Source of the DNA: Diploptera punctata
Lineage: Eukaryota > Arthropoda > Insecta > Blattodea > Blaberidae
Direction: 5' to 3'
Length of the DNA stretch: 64,000 nt
NCBI GenBank assembly: GCA_030220185.1
Contig: JASPKZ010003433.1
Location: 124,001-188,000 of the forward strand
A program made the position numbers and the translations under genes. This document shows, in pieces, positions 32,485-41,734 of this stretch; the stretch's first letter is position 1, and each line of letters opens with the position of its first letter. Under the pieces are notes generated by a model that saw nothing but the letters and a program-made list of their open reading frames with translations, did no database searches and was not told where the DNA came from.

Positions 32485-32835
32485 TTTCGGGCTAAATTGC
32501 TGTGGTCTGATTTTATTAACTTTCAACGTTTTGTCTACTACTGCGGTAGACATCTTCAGGAGATTCTGCATGTTCTATGGCCTCCTAACTCTTCAAATGT
32601 TGGCTGCAGATTGCTGTGCATTGGAAATCGTGTCCTTATTTATTTCCATCACCACACAATACTCAACTATAAATAAGGACATGATTTCCAACGCACAGCC
32701 AGTCTGCAGTCGACATTTGAAGAGTTAGGAGGTCATAGAGCATGCAGAATCTCCTGAGGATGTCTACCGCAGTAGTAGATGAAACGTTGAGTGTTAATAA
32801 AACCAGACCACGGCAATTTAGCCCAAAAGATATAA
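32485..32835. mobile_element. PLE-type foldback with hammerhead-like centre
   Basis: Arms 'ctgtggtctgattttattaa' left and complement right (about 140 bases each). Right half: CTGAGGA (32754-32760), T, stem II GTCTAC...GTAGAT, GAAA (32781-32784), CGTT. A related, more decayed foldback is at 62820-63110. Confidence 0.6.
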
Positions 32836-33504
32836 AATATATGAATCAATACACCTGCCATGAAAGTCTACAGTTTTACAGAAGATTGTTTTCCTAATTC
32901 CTATAAGCCAAGATAGGAAAATTAGCGGTTAAAGTTAAATATATTCAACTTCCATGCTTTATAGAAGGCAAATAAAAACATTTTATTCTTGCACAGCATA
33001 AAGGTAGAGACATACAAAAGATATATTTAAATTGTAGGGAGTTACATACTATTTACTTATCGGCTGATCTCTTGATCTCTTCCCACCTAATTTTCCAGTG
33101 CTTGTCTTGGTATATCCATCTCTATGTACTATCTTCCATTTTGACATTTGTAGCATATTTATAAACACCATCCAAATGAGGAATGATGTAGAGGAATATT
33201 ATTCTTAGAATTAAAGGAAAGAAAAATATCACTTTTAACAAATATGGTGAATTTAATATGTACAAAGATGTACAATACATAAACAGTCCAATAATTCTAT
33301 GGCTTATGGAATCCTATCAATTGTGCTTTTACTGAAGCTTTCCAGGGGGTCCATATATCAGCCAACTGAATCCATTTCATATCTTCAATATCTAGTTCAC
33401 ATCCAAATATTATCCTCCCATATACACAAGGTCTTCTTAATGATCTTTTTTTTTTTTTTTTTTTTTTCCAAAGGGTTTCCTAATAAAACAGTTTAATATT
33501 TACT
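32836..33504. other. Spacer
   Basis: AT-rich with a 24-base T run at about 33449-33472. No supported gene. Confidence 0.4.
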
Positions 33505-33646
33505 GTATGTACAATTTTATCACTCACCTCATATTTTTCTTCTTAAGAAGAAGAAGAAAAATATGAGGTCAGTGATAAAATTATGTATATATATATAGGC
33601 CTATTTAATTTCTTCTTAGGAAGAAGAAAAATATGAGGTGAATGAT

Positions 33647-33692
<46 letters not shown>

Positions 33693-33765
33693 TCTTCTTC
33701 TTAAGAGGTGAGTGATAAAATTGTAAATAAATAAATAATACCTCATTGTGTTAATTCATTAAAAA
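33505..33765. mobile_element. PLE foldback with serially repeated short arms
   Basis: 'tcactcacctcatatttttc' is followed by three inverted versions of 'aatatgaggtgagtgataaa' (about 33560, 33635 and 33705) with (TA)n between them (33650-33690). Outer right 'cctcattgtgttaattcatt'. It looks like repeated re-copying of one end. Confidence 0.6.
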
Positions 33766-34425
33766 AAGTATTTTAATATTAAATATATATTCCTTAGGAG
33801 AAGAGGAACTATTTTTAATACCTGATATGCAGCAGTTATTAGAGAAAGGCTTCTATGAAAGAATGTTAAAAAGAATGAAATGAAGAAAAATACAATTCTT
33901 AAAAATATAAAATTCATCATCATAATCCTTTTGTTGGTATTTAAGTAAGTAGAAGCATCATTCAAACTGGGATCAAGACTTCAAAAGTAAATGCCACAAA
34001 ATATTAAGTTTGATCAAAATACAGGGTGTTACGAAAAAGTTCCAATATTTATATGAGTAGAAGAGGTAGTTTTGACAAAACAAGGAAAATGGTTTGTATA
34101 ACCATAATTCTTAAATTTATTATCTTCTGAGTTATGAACTTATTTTGTAAGAATGTAATATCTTTTATACCATTTTCTTTTCTAAGATTTTCTAGGATTT
34201 TTGTACAACTTCAAATTGGTATGAAGAAAAAATTATGATCTTTGAGATCATATTTCTCAAAATTGAGGAACTTATTTTCAAAAGCCTCTCTTCTCCATCT
34301 CATAAATTTGTGAGAAGTAGTCTAGGGTTACCAATTTTCTGTAAACAAGAATCAGTTTTGACATTATATTTAGTTCAATATATTCCAATCCTGGAATAGT
34401 TTTTTTTTAAAGAAAAATTAACGGT
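33766..34425. other. Spacer, possible DNA-element scrap
   Basis: 34023-34045 begins 'acagggtgttacgaaaaa', a style of terminus seen in many insect elements; a second 'acagggtggatgaaaaat' lies at 35830. No matching inverse end was seen, so no element is called. Confidence 0.35.
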
Positions 34426-34426
34426 T

Positions 34427-34500
34427 GAACCAGGAATCAAACTCTGGACCTCTGTCGCTGTACGTCAGCGTGCAATCCTGCACCATGCTCTACTAGCATT
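34427..34500 (-). repeat. tRNA-like repeat, diverged
   Basis: Minus strand B-box-like 'gagtttgattcctggttcaa' and a decayed D arm. Flank 'taaagaaaaatta'. A partner in the opposite orientation with near-identical 3' half is at 35618-35690. Confidence 0.5.
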
Positions 34501-35617
34501 TTTGTAACCACTCGCGTGTGCGTGCGTGATCGTACCAATCATTTTATAATTACCTTGAGTTTGAAAGTATTGAGTGCCTAAATCAACATTCCTTTGCCCG
34601 GGCCCATAGAAGGCAAAGATTGATCCACCTTTCCTTAGTAAATTATTAAACATATAGTACTGTATGCTAAGCAGTATTACAATCGTGGAAGCTAGAAGGA
34701 AAAAGGAGATTAAATTGGCTTGAGAAAGCTTTGGAGTTTATATCATTACCTAACATGACTAGCTATGTAATTAGTAAACATGAGTTAACTAAAATAATAT
34801 AATTTTAATTAGAGTCATAAGTCAGATAAGTGAAATACAAATAATATAACAAAAGATTGTCTTCTGGACCATTGAAAAAATAAGTTATGAAAGAAATAAT
34901 AATATGAATCGGTCATCCAAGGAAAAAATCAATACAGTAATAATAATCATACATACATACTTGCACTCAATCCAGTCCAGCCAAGGGTTAGGGTTAACAG
35001 TCCTAGTTGCCCTACCCTGGCTTATGGGACTGATTAAACCCAACAGCTCCTTCGAGCTACTATCAACTTGACTCCGACCAAACCAAAATTGATGATAGCA
35101 CTGATATTCACGTGCACAGCTTATTTGAGGACTTCACTAGCGAGGGGAAGATGCGCAGTAACACGCAGTGCATAAAGAAGGAAGGGGGAGGTACGTAGGA
35201 GAGAGGACAACGAAGATAGGAATTTGGCACTGTTCTATAAGATCACTGAAGAAGGTAGACACAATGATGTAGCAGTTGCATAGTATTACGTAGTTTTACG
35301 TACCAAAAAGAAATTGCCCATGGTCTTTGTTCTTCTGGTTTATTTTGTTTAGCAAATATTACATATGAACGATTAGGTAGTCGTAGATTAATGATTAATA
35401 GGGGACTATTGAATTTTATATATTTTTTTCATTATTAATTAAAAAGGTTTGGTTAATAAAAGAGATCTGTAGAGAATTTATAATTAGAATAATTGCAAGG
35501 GTTAAAAGTGAATAAATACTAAAATAGATTAGTCACAGATTCTCACCCAGAAGTATGGCTATTTCTGTACAATCTATTACACCATTGTCGATTGTATCGG
35601 GTGTTGAATGGTGTAAT
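34501..35617. other. Spacer
   Basis: No gene recognised. 34975-35090 resembles a decayed short interspersed repeat ('tcaatccagtccagccaagg'). A GC-richer patch at 35110-35210 has no reading frame of note. Confidence 0.4.
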
Positions 35618-35690
35618 AGATTGCACGCTGACGTACAGAGTCAGAGGTCCAGGGTTTAATTCCCAGTTCAATCGTTAGTTTTTCTTTAAA
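35618..35690 (+). repeat. tRNA-like repeat 3' half
   Basis: 'cgctgacgtacagagtcaga' then B-box-like 'gggtttaattcccagttca' and 'gtttttctttaaaaaa'. Inverted partner of 34427-34500, about 1.1 kb away. Confidence 0.45.
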
Positions 35691-36157
35691 AAAAAAAAAG
35701 AATCAGTTTGATTACAATAGCCATTTTTAATACAAGTTTGTAATGGTTTAAAGGATTTTTGAAGCCAAGTGGTGATATTTGCACATAGAGTTAGCTAGGA
35801 AGAATACAGTTAAAAAGCCAATTTGCATACAGGGTGGATGAAAAATGTTTTGCAAATCAGCTTCTCAATAAATATTGATAATACTATTACCTGAAATTAA
35901 TATCAGATTTTTCTGATCTCTTAGATTGACTGGAGATACTGCAAGATTAGTCAATATATTACCTACAATGCACCATTAAAATATCTAACTTAAATACTTT
36001 TTTTTTCTCGAAAACTATGTACAAATGAGCAAAACTGTATTATGATTGTTTTTTTTTGTTTCAAATATCTCAAGTTTTGTTTTCTCAAAATTAATGACAT
36101 AACTTTTATATTGCACTGTATATGAACTTGTTTTAAAATTTTGAAAATTTACTGATG
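35691..36157. other. AT-rich spacer
   Basis: Nothing recognised beyond the short motif noted under 33766-34425. Confidence 0.4.
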
Positions 36158-36465
36158 TCCTATGCCGTAGCCAAGTGGTCTAAGCATGCACATATCTGCT
36201 TCCCAATTGAAAAAAATTTTCTCAAGGAATTCTGGCCAGTATAGGACTAGTGCCCAACTAGCATCATGAGGAATTTGGTTAGCTACAATAAATAGCAGCT
36301 CCAGGTTGAAAAATACAGCTATAACGATTGGAGAACCGTCATGCTGACCATATGTCACCCCTATACTGGCTGAATGATGTCCACTTCTGTAAATGATGCA
36401 CGAGGCCAGTAGCCGGCTCGTAGACCATGATCCTTTGAGGCTGTCATGCCATGGAGTTTTTAAGA
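36158..36465 (+). mobile_element. SINE, family S1
   Basis: Head 'gccgtagccaagtggtctaa', body 'ggccagtataggactagtgc', 'gttagctacaataaatagc', tail 'ggctgtcatgccatgg'. Ends about 130 bases before exon 3. Confidence 0.75.
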
Positions 36466-36592
36466 GTGACTTACACTTCACGTTGATCTTTTTTTTTTTT
36501 AATTTTCAATCCGATTGGAATAAAATAGTGTATTAAAATTATGATACATGTCTAATGAATGTCACTGTTTTACTATTTTGTTTGTATTTCAG

Positions 36593-36873
36593 TTTTGTTT
36601 TACAACCAACTAATGGGAGAAAGAGATTCCGAGGATGTTACGATGCATTTACAACAAGTAGTGATGGAAGAAAACAAATGGATAAAGAGTTTCATTGTTT
36701 ACTTTGCAAGAAAAGTTACTCAACTAAACGTGCACTTCAAAGACACCAACGATATGAATGTGGAGTGGAACCTCAGTTCAAATGTCATATTTTGTGACCG
36801 GCGATTCAATCACAGATTTCATCTTAAATCTCATCTTATAGTTCATGAGAAGTATTCAGGATTTTATGTTTAG
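36593..36873 (+). CDS. lola: lola-type alternative 3' terminal exon 3, with two compensating frameshifts
   Basis: The acceptor 'attttgtttgtatttcag' ends at 36592 in the standard phase. The linker (LMGERDSEDV) and the second finger (CDRRFNHRFHLKSH) are in the splice frame, but the first finger (FHCLLC ... RALQRHQRYECGVEPQFKC) is in the +2 frame between about 36690 and 36790. One base appears missing in 36671-36692 and one T extra in the run 36790-36793. Because the shifts cancel, the splice frame stays open to the stop at 36871-36873; read as printed, the first finger is lost and the second lacks its first Cys. Length from acceptor to stop is 2 plus a multiple of 3. It most resembles exon 4. 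Either assembly/base-calling error near homopolymers or a damaged exon. Confidence 0.75.
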
Positions 36874-37124
36874 GATAGCAACAGTACAAGATGTAGCTTA
36901 ACCACTGCACATCGTTGCAGTACAAGGTGCAACCTAACCACTGCACATGGTTGCAAGGAAAAAAAAATCAGATTGGATGAAACTGGATTTTGAATACAGG
37001 ACCTTCAGAATATAACCTCAAACACTACTGCTTGAGGTAATTTGCTAACTAGGGAATATATCTTATAAATAATTATCATGTCTATAAATGACTTCAAGTT
37101 AAGATTAAATATTAATAAATGATC
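36874..37124. other. Spacer
   Basis: A tandem of about 30 bases ('accactgcacat.gttgca' twice at 36900-36955) follows the exon; this phrase recurs inverted near 39890-39970. Otherwise nothing. Confidence 0.4.
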
Positions 37125-37462
37125 AATTGAGTTGGTGTTTACTTGATGAAAATCCATATTTATTAATTAAATAAAAATAAAACGTAGTTTATTTGATTTT
37201 CATATTTATTATATAATTCAGTGACAGCTGTTTCGGTACACTGTACCTTCTTCAGACATGTTAACAAATTATGAATTGTGTTCCAACTGATCTAAACAAC
37301 TACAACAATATTTATTTAAATTTTTTAATTTAACAAAGGGGATTCATTCAAATCAAGTTGAGAATTTAACAGTTTTTTACTACTTTTAAATTTATTAATT
37401 TCTACAGCCTCCAAAAGATCTAACTGCTTACCCTTATCACAAATATGTAAAATTTCAAAATT
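37125..37462 (-). mobile_element. PLE 3' end with endonuclease C-terminus
   Basis: Minus strand reads HICDKGKQLDLLEAVEINKF then LNSQLDLNESPLLN, stop, then the hammerhead module. Here the frame across the LLEAVEI junction is intact, unlike the 23286 copy. Truncated upstream at about 37460. Confidence 0.8.
37216..37276 (-). ncRNA. Hammerhead ribozyme candidate
   Basis: Same sequence as 24061-24123 on the minus strand: CTGAAGA, A, GGTAC-agt-GTACC, GAAA, CAGCTG, TC. Confidence 0.55.
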
Positions 37463-37464
37463 TT

Positions 37465-37790
37465 AATAAATAATAAATGAGTTGGAGAAAAATGTTTTAA
37501 TATCTCACCTCACAAAGTTGCATGCCTTCACGATACCGGTTTCAAAAGTATAGTATTACTTCCATCTTCAGTCAAATTCCAATTGTTGAAATTTCGTCGT
37601 GAAATTTCTTCCACGGAAGATGATGTTAATGACAGAATTTCAACAGTTGGAATTTGACTGAAGATGGAAGTAATACTATACTTTAGAAACCGGTACCATG
37701 AAGACATGCAACTTTGTGAGGTGAGATGTTAAAACATATATAAATACCTCATAGTGTTTCCTCCCACTGTAAATTTAATTAAATAAGATT
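37465..37790. mobile_element. PLE-derived foldback (CCGG subfamily)
   Basis: Arms 'tctcacctcacaaagttgca' and complement, with two facing hammerhead-like modules around 'catcttcagtcaaattccaa'. Outer right end 'cctcatagtgtttcctccca'. Full-size relative of 22796-22965. Confidence 0.7.
37535..37580 (-). ncRNA. Hammerhead ribozyme candidate (CCGG stem III)
   Basis: Minus strand: CTGAAGA (37565-37571), T, stem II GGAAGTA...TACTTTT closed by wobble pairs, GAAA (37550-37553), CCGG, TA. The plus-strand partner at 37650-37703 has CTGAAGA (37658-37664) and GAAA (37686-37689). Confidence 0.55.
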
Positions 37791-37834
37791 AAATAAATTA
37801 AAATACTTCATACCTCACCTCATATCCAGTCTTC

Positions 37835-37880
37835 TAATTATACTGCAGTTTCAAAGCCTTGGCAGCTTCATCAGTAATAT
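37835..37880 (-). ncRNA. Hammerhead ribozyme candidate, no extra base before stem II
   Basis: Minus strand: ATTA, CTGATGA (37868-37874), AGC-tgccaag-GCT, TT, GAAA, CTGCAG, TA, TAAT. Stem I is 4 bp. Compared with 38460-38508 the bases between the core and stem II differ, so the two facing copies are not simple mirror images. Confidence 0.6.
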
Positions 37881-38459
37881 CTCGTCGACTGATGTTATGT
37901 CGATCAGAAGAACTACTTCTTTTTCCCTCTGTTGGTGGACCGATAAACCTTCACATCCAATCAGAATCTGTGGGAATTTCGAAGTTCATAAGTTTTTCTT
38001 TCTTGTTTTTTTGAATGTGGAGTTTTTCCTAAACCGTGAGTTCTTTTTGTTTTTCTATTTGTTTAATTAGATTGGCTTTTGATTGAATTAGATGTTTTTT
38101 CAGACCAAGCATGAACAGCTGACTTTCCACTTCAACATTTTTGACGTTTATAAGATGTTCTTTCACCCTTGTTTTCAAATTTCTTTTTGTTTTTCCTATG
38201 TAAGTTTTGTCATAATCCCTGCATTTGATCTGATAAATTCCTGATTTGTTTTCTTCTTCAATTAAATTTTTTTTTTACAGCCAGTCTAATTAAACAAATA
38301 GAAAAACAAAAAGAACTCATGGTTTGGGAAAAAATCCACGTTAAAAAAAACAAAAAAGAAAAACTTGTGAACTTTGAAATTCCTGCAGATTTCTGATTGA
38401 ATCTGGAGGTTTATCGGTCCACCAACAGAAAGAAGAAGAACATAACATCAGTCGATGAG

Positions 38460-38508
38460 TAATTACTGAAGATGAAGCTGCCAAGGCTTTGAAACTGCAG
38501 TCTAATTA
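38460..38508 (+). ncRNA. Hammerhead ribozyme candidate, best-formed copy
   Basis: TAATTA, CTGAAGA (38466-38472), T, stem II GAAGC-tgccaag-GCTTT (G-U at base), GAAA (38491-38494), palindrome CTGCAG (38495-38500), TC, TAATTA. Stem I pairs 6 bp. All core positions fit CUGANGA...GAAA...UH; the only oddity is the extra T. Predicted cleavage follows C38502. The short palindromic stem III predicts activity mainly as a dimer. Confidence 0.7.
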
Positions 38509-38605
38509 GAAGTCTGGATATGAGGTGAGGTATGAAGCATTTTAATTTAATCTTTAATTAAACTTCATAGTAATTTTTTCCTATAAAAGTTCAATTACCT
38601 AATTT

Positions 38606-38828
38606 TTTTGGTGTGTTTCCAGGGAGACCATGGTATCTGAAACTCTATATTCTGTGGTGAAGGACATTAGTTTAGAAATACTGGCAACACTGGCTTATTG
38701 ATAACAAATGATTAGCTGTTTTCAAGCGACCATTGTAAACACGAAAAGCATAAATCAGTTAACCGAAAATTAAAATATATTATTTTCTGTAGCTTACAAC
38801 ATCTATACAAAAAACAAGTAACTTGAAG
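38606..38828. other. Spacer
   Basis: Nothing recognised. Confidence 0.35.
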
Positions 38829-38956
38829 TTAACGATTTTATTATTAATTTAACACTTCTCATTGAAGGATAAATTATATTTGAAGAGAAAAATTTTTCTC
38901 TTCAAATATAATTTATCCTTCAATGAGAAGTGTTAAATTAATAATAAAATCGTTAA
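38829..38956. repeat. Perfect 64-bp-arm palindrome at the edge of the tRNA-like array
   Basis: Arms 38829-38892 and 38893-38956 are exact complements with no spacer, centred on five A then five T. It joins an inverted copy of the unit's end to the first tandem unit. Confidence 0.9.
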
Positions 38957-39115
38957 TAGAAGCCCTACTGGCTATAAAGTAGTGTTAAATTCCCAATAAA
39001 TGTCTTCTTAACTAAGAAGCCGCCATTTGCAAAGATAGAAGCTATGGTTTCAAGCATTTGGCGCGAGGGAATTACAACATACATAAGAGAAAAATTTGCG
39101 TCTAGATCGTAACTC

Positions 39116-39188
39116 GCCTCGGTAGCTCAGTTGGTAGAGCACTTGGCCCGGAAAGCCAAGGGTCCCGGGTTCGAGTCCCGGTCTATGC
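39116..39188 (+). tRNA. tRNA-like sequence, unit 1 (pseudo-tRNA, would-be anticodon GGA)
   Basis: 73 bases fold as a tRNA: acceptor GCCTCGG against TCTATGC (weaker than in the other units), D arm GCTC/GAGC, anticodon stem TTGGC/GCCAA with loop CCGGAAA, T arm CCGGG/CCCGG with TTCGAGT. The loop has C, not T, at position 33, and there is no long variable arm although GGA would be a serine anticodon. More likely a SINE-type promoter or pseudo-tRNA than a working tRNA. Confidence 0.5.
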
Positions 39189-39416
39189 GAAAATTTTTCT
39201 CTTCAAATATAATTTATCCTTCAATGAGAAGTGTTAAATTAATAATAAAATCGTTAATAGAAGCCCTACTGGCTATAAAGTAGTGTTAAATTCCCAATAA
39301 ATGTCTTCTTAACTAAGAAGCCGCCATTTGCAAAGATAGAAGCTATGGTTTCAAGCATTTGGCGTGAGGGAATTACAACGTACATAAGAGAAAAATTTGC
39401 GTCTAGATCGTAACTC

Positions 39417-39489
39417 GCCTCGGTAGCTCAGTTGTTAGAGCACTTGGCCCGGAAAGCCAAGGGTCCCGGGTTCGAGTCCCGGTCTAGGC
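39417..39489 (+). tRNA. tRNA-like sequence, unit 2 (pseudo-tRNA)
   Basis: Same fold as unit 1; acceptor 3' strand TCTAGGC pairs better. The D loop has AGTTGTTA instead of AGTTGGTA, changing the conserved GG of the A box. Confidence 0.5.
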
Positions 39490-39717
39490 GAAAATTTTTC
39501 TCTTCAAATATAATTTATCCTTCAATGAGAAGTGTTAAATTAATAATAAAATCGTTAATAGAAGCCCTACTGGCTATAAAGTAGTGTTAAATTCCCAATA
39601 AATGTCTTCTTAACTAAGAAGCCGCCATTTGCAAAGATAGAAGCTATGGTTTCAAGCATTTGGCGCGAGGGAATTACAACGTACATAAGAGAAAAATTTG
39701 CGTCTAGATCATAACTC

Positions 39718-39790
39718 GCCTCGGTAGCTCAGTTGGTAGAGCACTTGGCCCGGAAAGCCAAGGGTCCCGGGTTCGAGTCCCGGTCTAGGC
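39718..39790 (+). tRNA. tRNA-like sequence, unit 3 (pseudo-tRNA)
   Basis: Same fold with intact A box (AGCTCAGTTGGTAGAGC) and B box (GGTTCGAGTCC). Upstream base change gatcataac versus gatcgtaac. Confidence 0.5.
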
Positions 39791-39830
39791 GAAAATTTTT
39801 CTCTTCAAATATAACTTGAAGTTGTTTATA

Positions 39831-40230
39831 AACATGATACTGGACAAGATGCATTCCATAGTTAGCAAATTACCTCAAGCAGTTGTGTTTGAGATTATAT
39901 TCTGAAGGTCCTGTATTCAAAACTCAGTTTCAACCAATCTGACTTTTTTCTTGCAACCATGTGCAGTGGTTCAGATTGGCGAATGACGGACAAACCAGAC
40001 TGCAATTAAAAGTGAATAAACTGGATGAAGATACATGTTAGTTCTGTTTTTTAAGTATTCTGAACCAAAATTGGTTAAAAGGAGGGACTGGAACCAATGT
40101 CAATGCAAGGGTGAGTTGTACCATGAATTTAGCGTTAGAACAAGAGGGTAAATGTTCACATGTGGAAATGTATGAAATTTTAAGTTCATTTGTAATTTTC
40201 TAAAAATATATCACACTTATTTACACAATT
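39831..40230. other. Spacer
   Basis: Holds an inverted counterpart of the sequence after exon 3 ('cagattg', 'ttgcaaccatgtgcagtggt'). No gene. Confidence 0.4.
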
Positions 40231-40231
40231 T

Positions 40232-40264
<33 letters not shown>
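40232..40264. repeat. (TA)n microsatellite
   Basis: About 30 bases of TA. Confidence 0.9.
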
Positions 40265-40265
<1 letters not shown>

Positions 40266-40501
40266 TATTTATCATAAGTAATGCCATGAGTGATTTCCAA
40301 ATCATTGATAAATTCATGAGTTACAAAGTGACAAGTTAATTTATCTAGATAATTTGGAAATCAAGAGTGGCATTTGTTAGGACTATCTAATTAATAAAAT
40401 TAAGCTGTTTACTCAAAAATCATTATTTAAATATAGTTACCATTAAGTTATGTAGGTAGGAAATAACACTATGAGGTTTATATTTGAAGAGAAAAATTTT
40501 T

Positions 40502-40574
40502 GCCTAGACCGAGACTGGAACCCGGGACCCTTGGCTTTCCGGGCCAAGTGCTCTACCAACTGAGCTACTGAGGC
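40502..40574 (-). repeat. tRNA-like repeat unit, inverted
   Basis: Minus-strand copy of the tRNA-like segment, with the B box changed to GGTTCCAGTC. Its body continues to about 40790. It interrupts a PLE terminus: 'gaaataacactatgaggttt' at 40459 is resumed at 41403. Confidence 0.75.
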
Positions 40575-40804
40575 GAGTTGCGATCTAGACACAAATTTTT
40601 CTCTTATATACGTTGTAATTCCCTCGCGCCAAATGCTTGAAACCGTAGCTTCTATCTTTGCAAATGGCAGCTTCTTAGTTAAGAAGACATTTATTGGGAA
40701 TTTAACACTACTTTATAAAGCCAGTAGGGCTTCTATTGACGATTTTATTATTTATTTAACACTTCTCACTGAAGGATAAATTATATTTTAAGAGAAAAAT
40801 TTTC

Positions 40805-40877
40805 GCCTAGACCGAGACTGGAACCCAGGACCCTTGGCTTTCCGGGCCAAGTGCTCTACCAACTGAGCTACCGAGGC
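40805..40877 (-). repeat. tRNA-like repeat unit, inverted, second copy
   Basis: Second minus-strand copy 303 bases from the first. Its body is cut at about 41002 and joined to the 3' half of a plus-strand unit. Confidence 0.75.
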
Positions 40878-41003
40878 GAGTTGCGATCTAGATGCGAATT
40901 TTTCTCTTATATACGTTGTAATTCCCTCGCACCAAATGCTTGAAACCGTAGCTTCTATCTTTGCAAATGGCAGCTTCTTAGTTAAGAAGACATTTATTAG
41001 GAA

Positions 41004-41345
41004 GGGTCCCGGGTTCCAGTCTCGGTCTAGGCGAAAATTTTTCTCTTCAAATATAATTTATCCTTCAGTGAGAAGTGTTAAATTAATAATAAAATCGTCA
41101 ATAGACGCCCTACTGGCTTTATAAAGTAGTGTTAAATTCCCAATAAATGTCTTCTTAACTAGAAGCTGCCATTTGCAAAGATAGAAGCTATGATTTCAAG
41201 CATTTGGCACGAGTGAATTACAACATATATAAGAGAAAAATTTGCATCTAGATCGCAACTCGCCTCGGTAGCTCAGTTGGTAGAGCACTTGGCCCAGAAA
41301 GCCAATGGGTCCCGGGTTCCAGTCTCGGTCTAGGCAAAAATTTTT
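41004..41345 (+). repeat. tRNA-like repeat: 3' half plus one full unit
   Basis: 41004-41032 is the 3' half of a tRNA-like segment, followed by a complete body and a full tRNA-like copy (41262-41335) with one inserted T in the anticodon stem region. With the two minus-strand units before it, this makes an inverted two-plus-one array. Confidence 0.75.
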
Positions 41346-41402
41346 CTCTTCAAATATAATTTATCCTTCAGTGAGAAGTGTTAAATTAATAATAAAATCG
41401 TC

Positions 41403-41635
41403 ACTATGAGGTTTATTTTAATATTGTTTAGTTGTTTCTTGACTCACCTCATACTTCTTAACTCCCAAGCAGACTCGAGTTTCTTCACTTCATTTGTGAC
41501 ATTCACAATGCTGTATTATGTTCACAGCATTGAGAATGTGACAAATGAAGTGAAGAAACTCGAGTCTGCGTGGAAGTTAAGAAGTATGAGGAGAGTGAAG
41601 AAACAACTAAACAATATAGTTACCATTATTTAAAA
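41403..41635. mobile_element. PLE-derived foldback (CTCGAG subfamily)
   Basis: Arms 'gactcacctcatacttctta' and 'taagaagtatgaggagagtg' around 'tgacattcacaatgctgt'. The right half has TTGAGAA-T...GAAA-CTCGAG-TC, hammerhead-like with an altered core. The frame 41406-41633 is a by-product. Confidence 0.65.
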
Positions 41636-41734
41636 ATATTTATATATTTAAAGTAAATGATGATGTTTGAAAACAAATCAGAAATATGTGGTTATGTTTT
41701 ATTTGTTTATTCACTACTATATTTAATTAATGTT

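Larger units (their letters stand above)
37791..38605. mobile_element. PLE foldback with two opposed endonuclease fragments
   Basis: The left half (37800-38270, minus) has the PLE phrases in decayed form, including a C-x2-C/YIG-like region near 38200 and LTV.EKLHIQK near 38000; the right half (38280-38400, plus) repeats the ELMVWEKIHVKKNK portion in the opposite direction. Each side carries a hammerhead module. Outer right end 'cttcatagtaattttttcct'. Confidence 0.75.
38901..39803 (+). repeat. Tandem array: three 301-bp units each with a tRNA-like cloverleaf
   Basis: Identical phrases start at 38901, 39202, 39503 and (partial) 39804, a period of exactly 301. The units differ at only a few positions (for example gcgcgag/gcgtgag, gttggtag/gttgttag, atgcga/aggcga). 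Each unit: body 'aataataaaatcgttaatag', 'gtcttcttaactaagaagcc', then 'agagaaaaatttgcgtctag', the tRNA-like segment, then 'gcgaaaatttttctcttc'. The near-identity shows very recent amplification. Confidence 0.92.

Noticed and set aside
34020..35850. DNA transposon with ends 'acagggtg' at 34022 and 35830
   Set aside because: The two motifs are in the same orientation, and no inverted end or coding was found.
39116..39790. A cluster of three functional serine tRNA genes
   Set aside because: No U33, no long variable arm, and each sits in a mobile-type repeat unit; decoding function is unlikely.
38901..39803. CRISPR-like array
   Set aside because: Direct repeats are 301 bases long, nearly identical throughout with no spacers, and the genome is eukaryotic.
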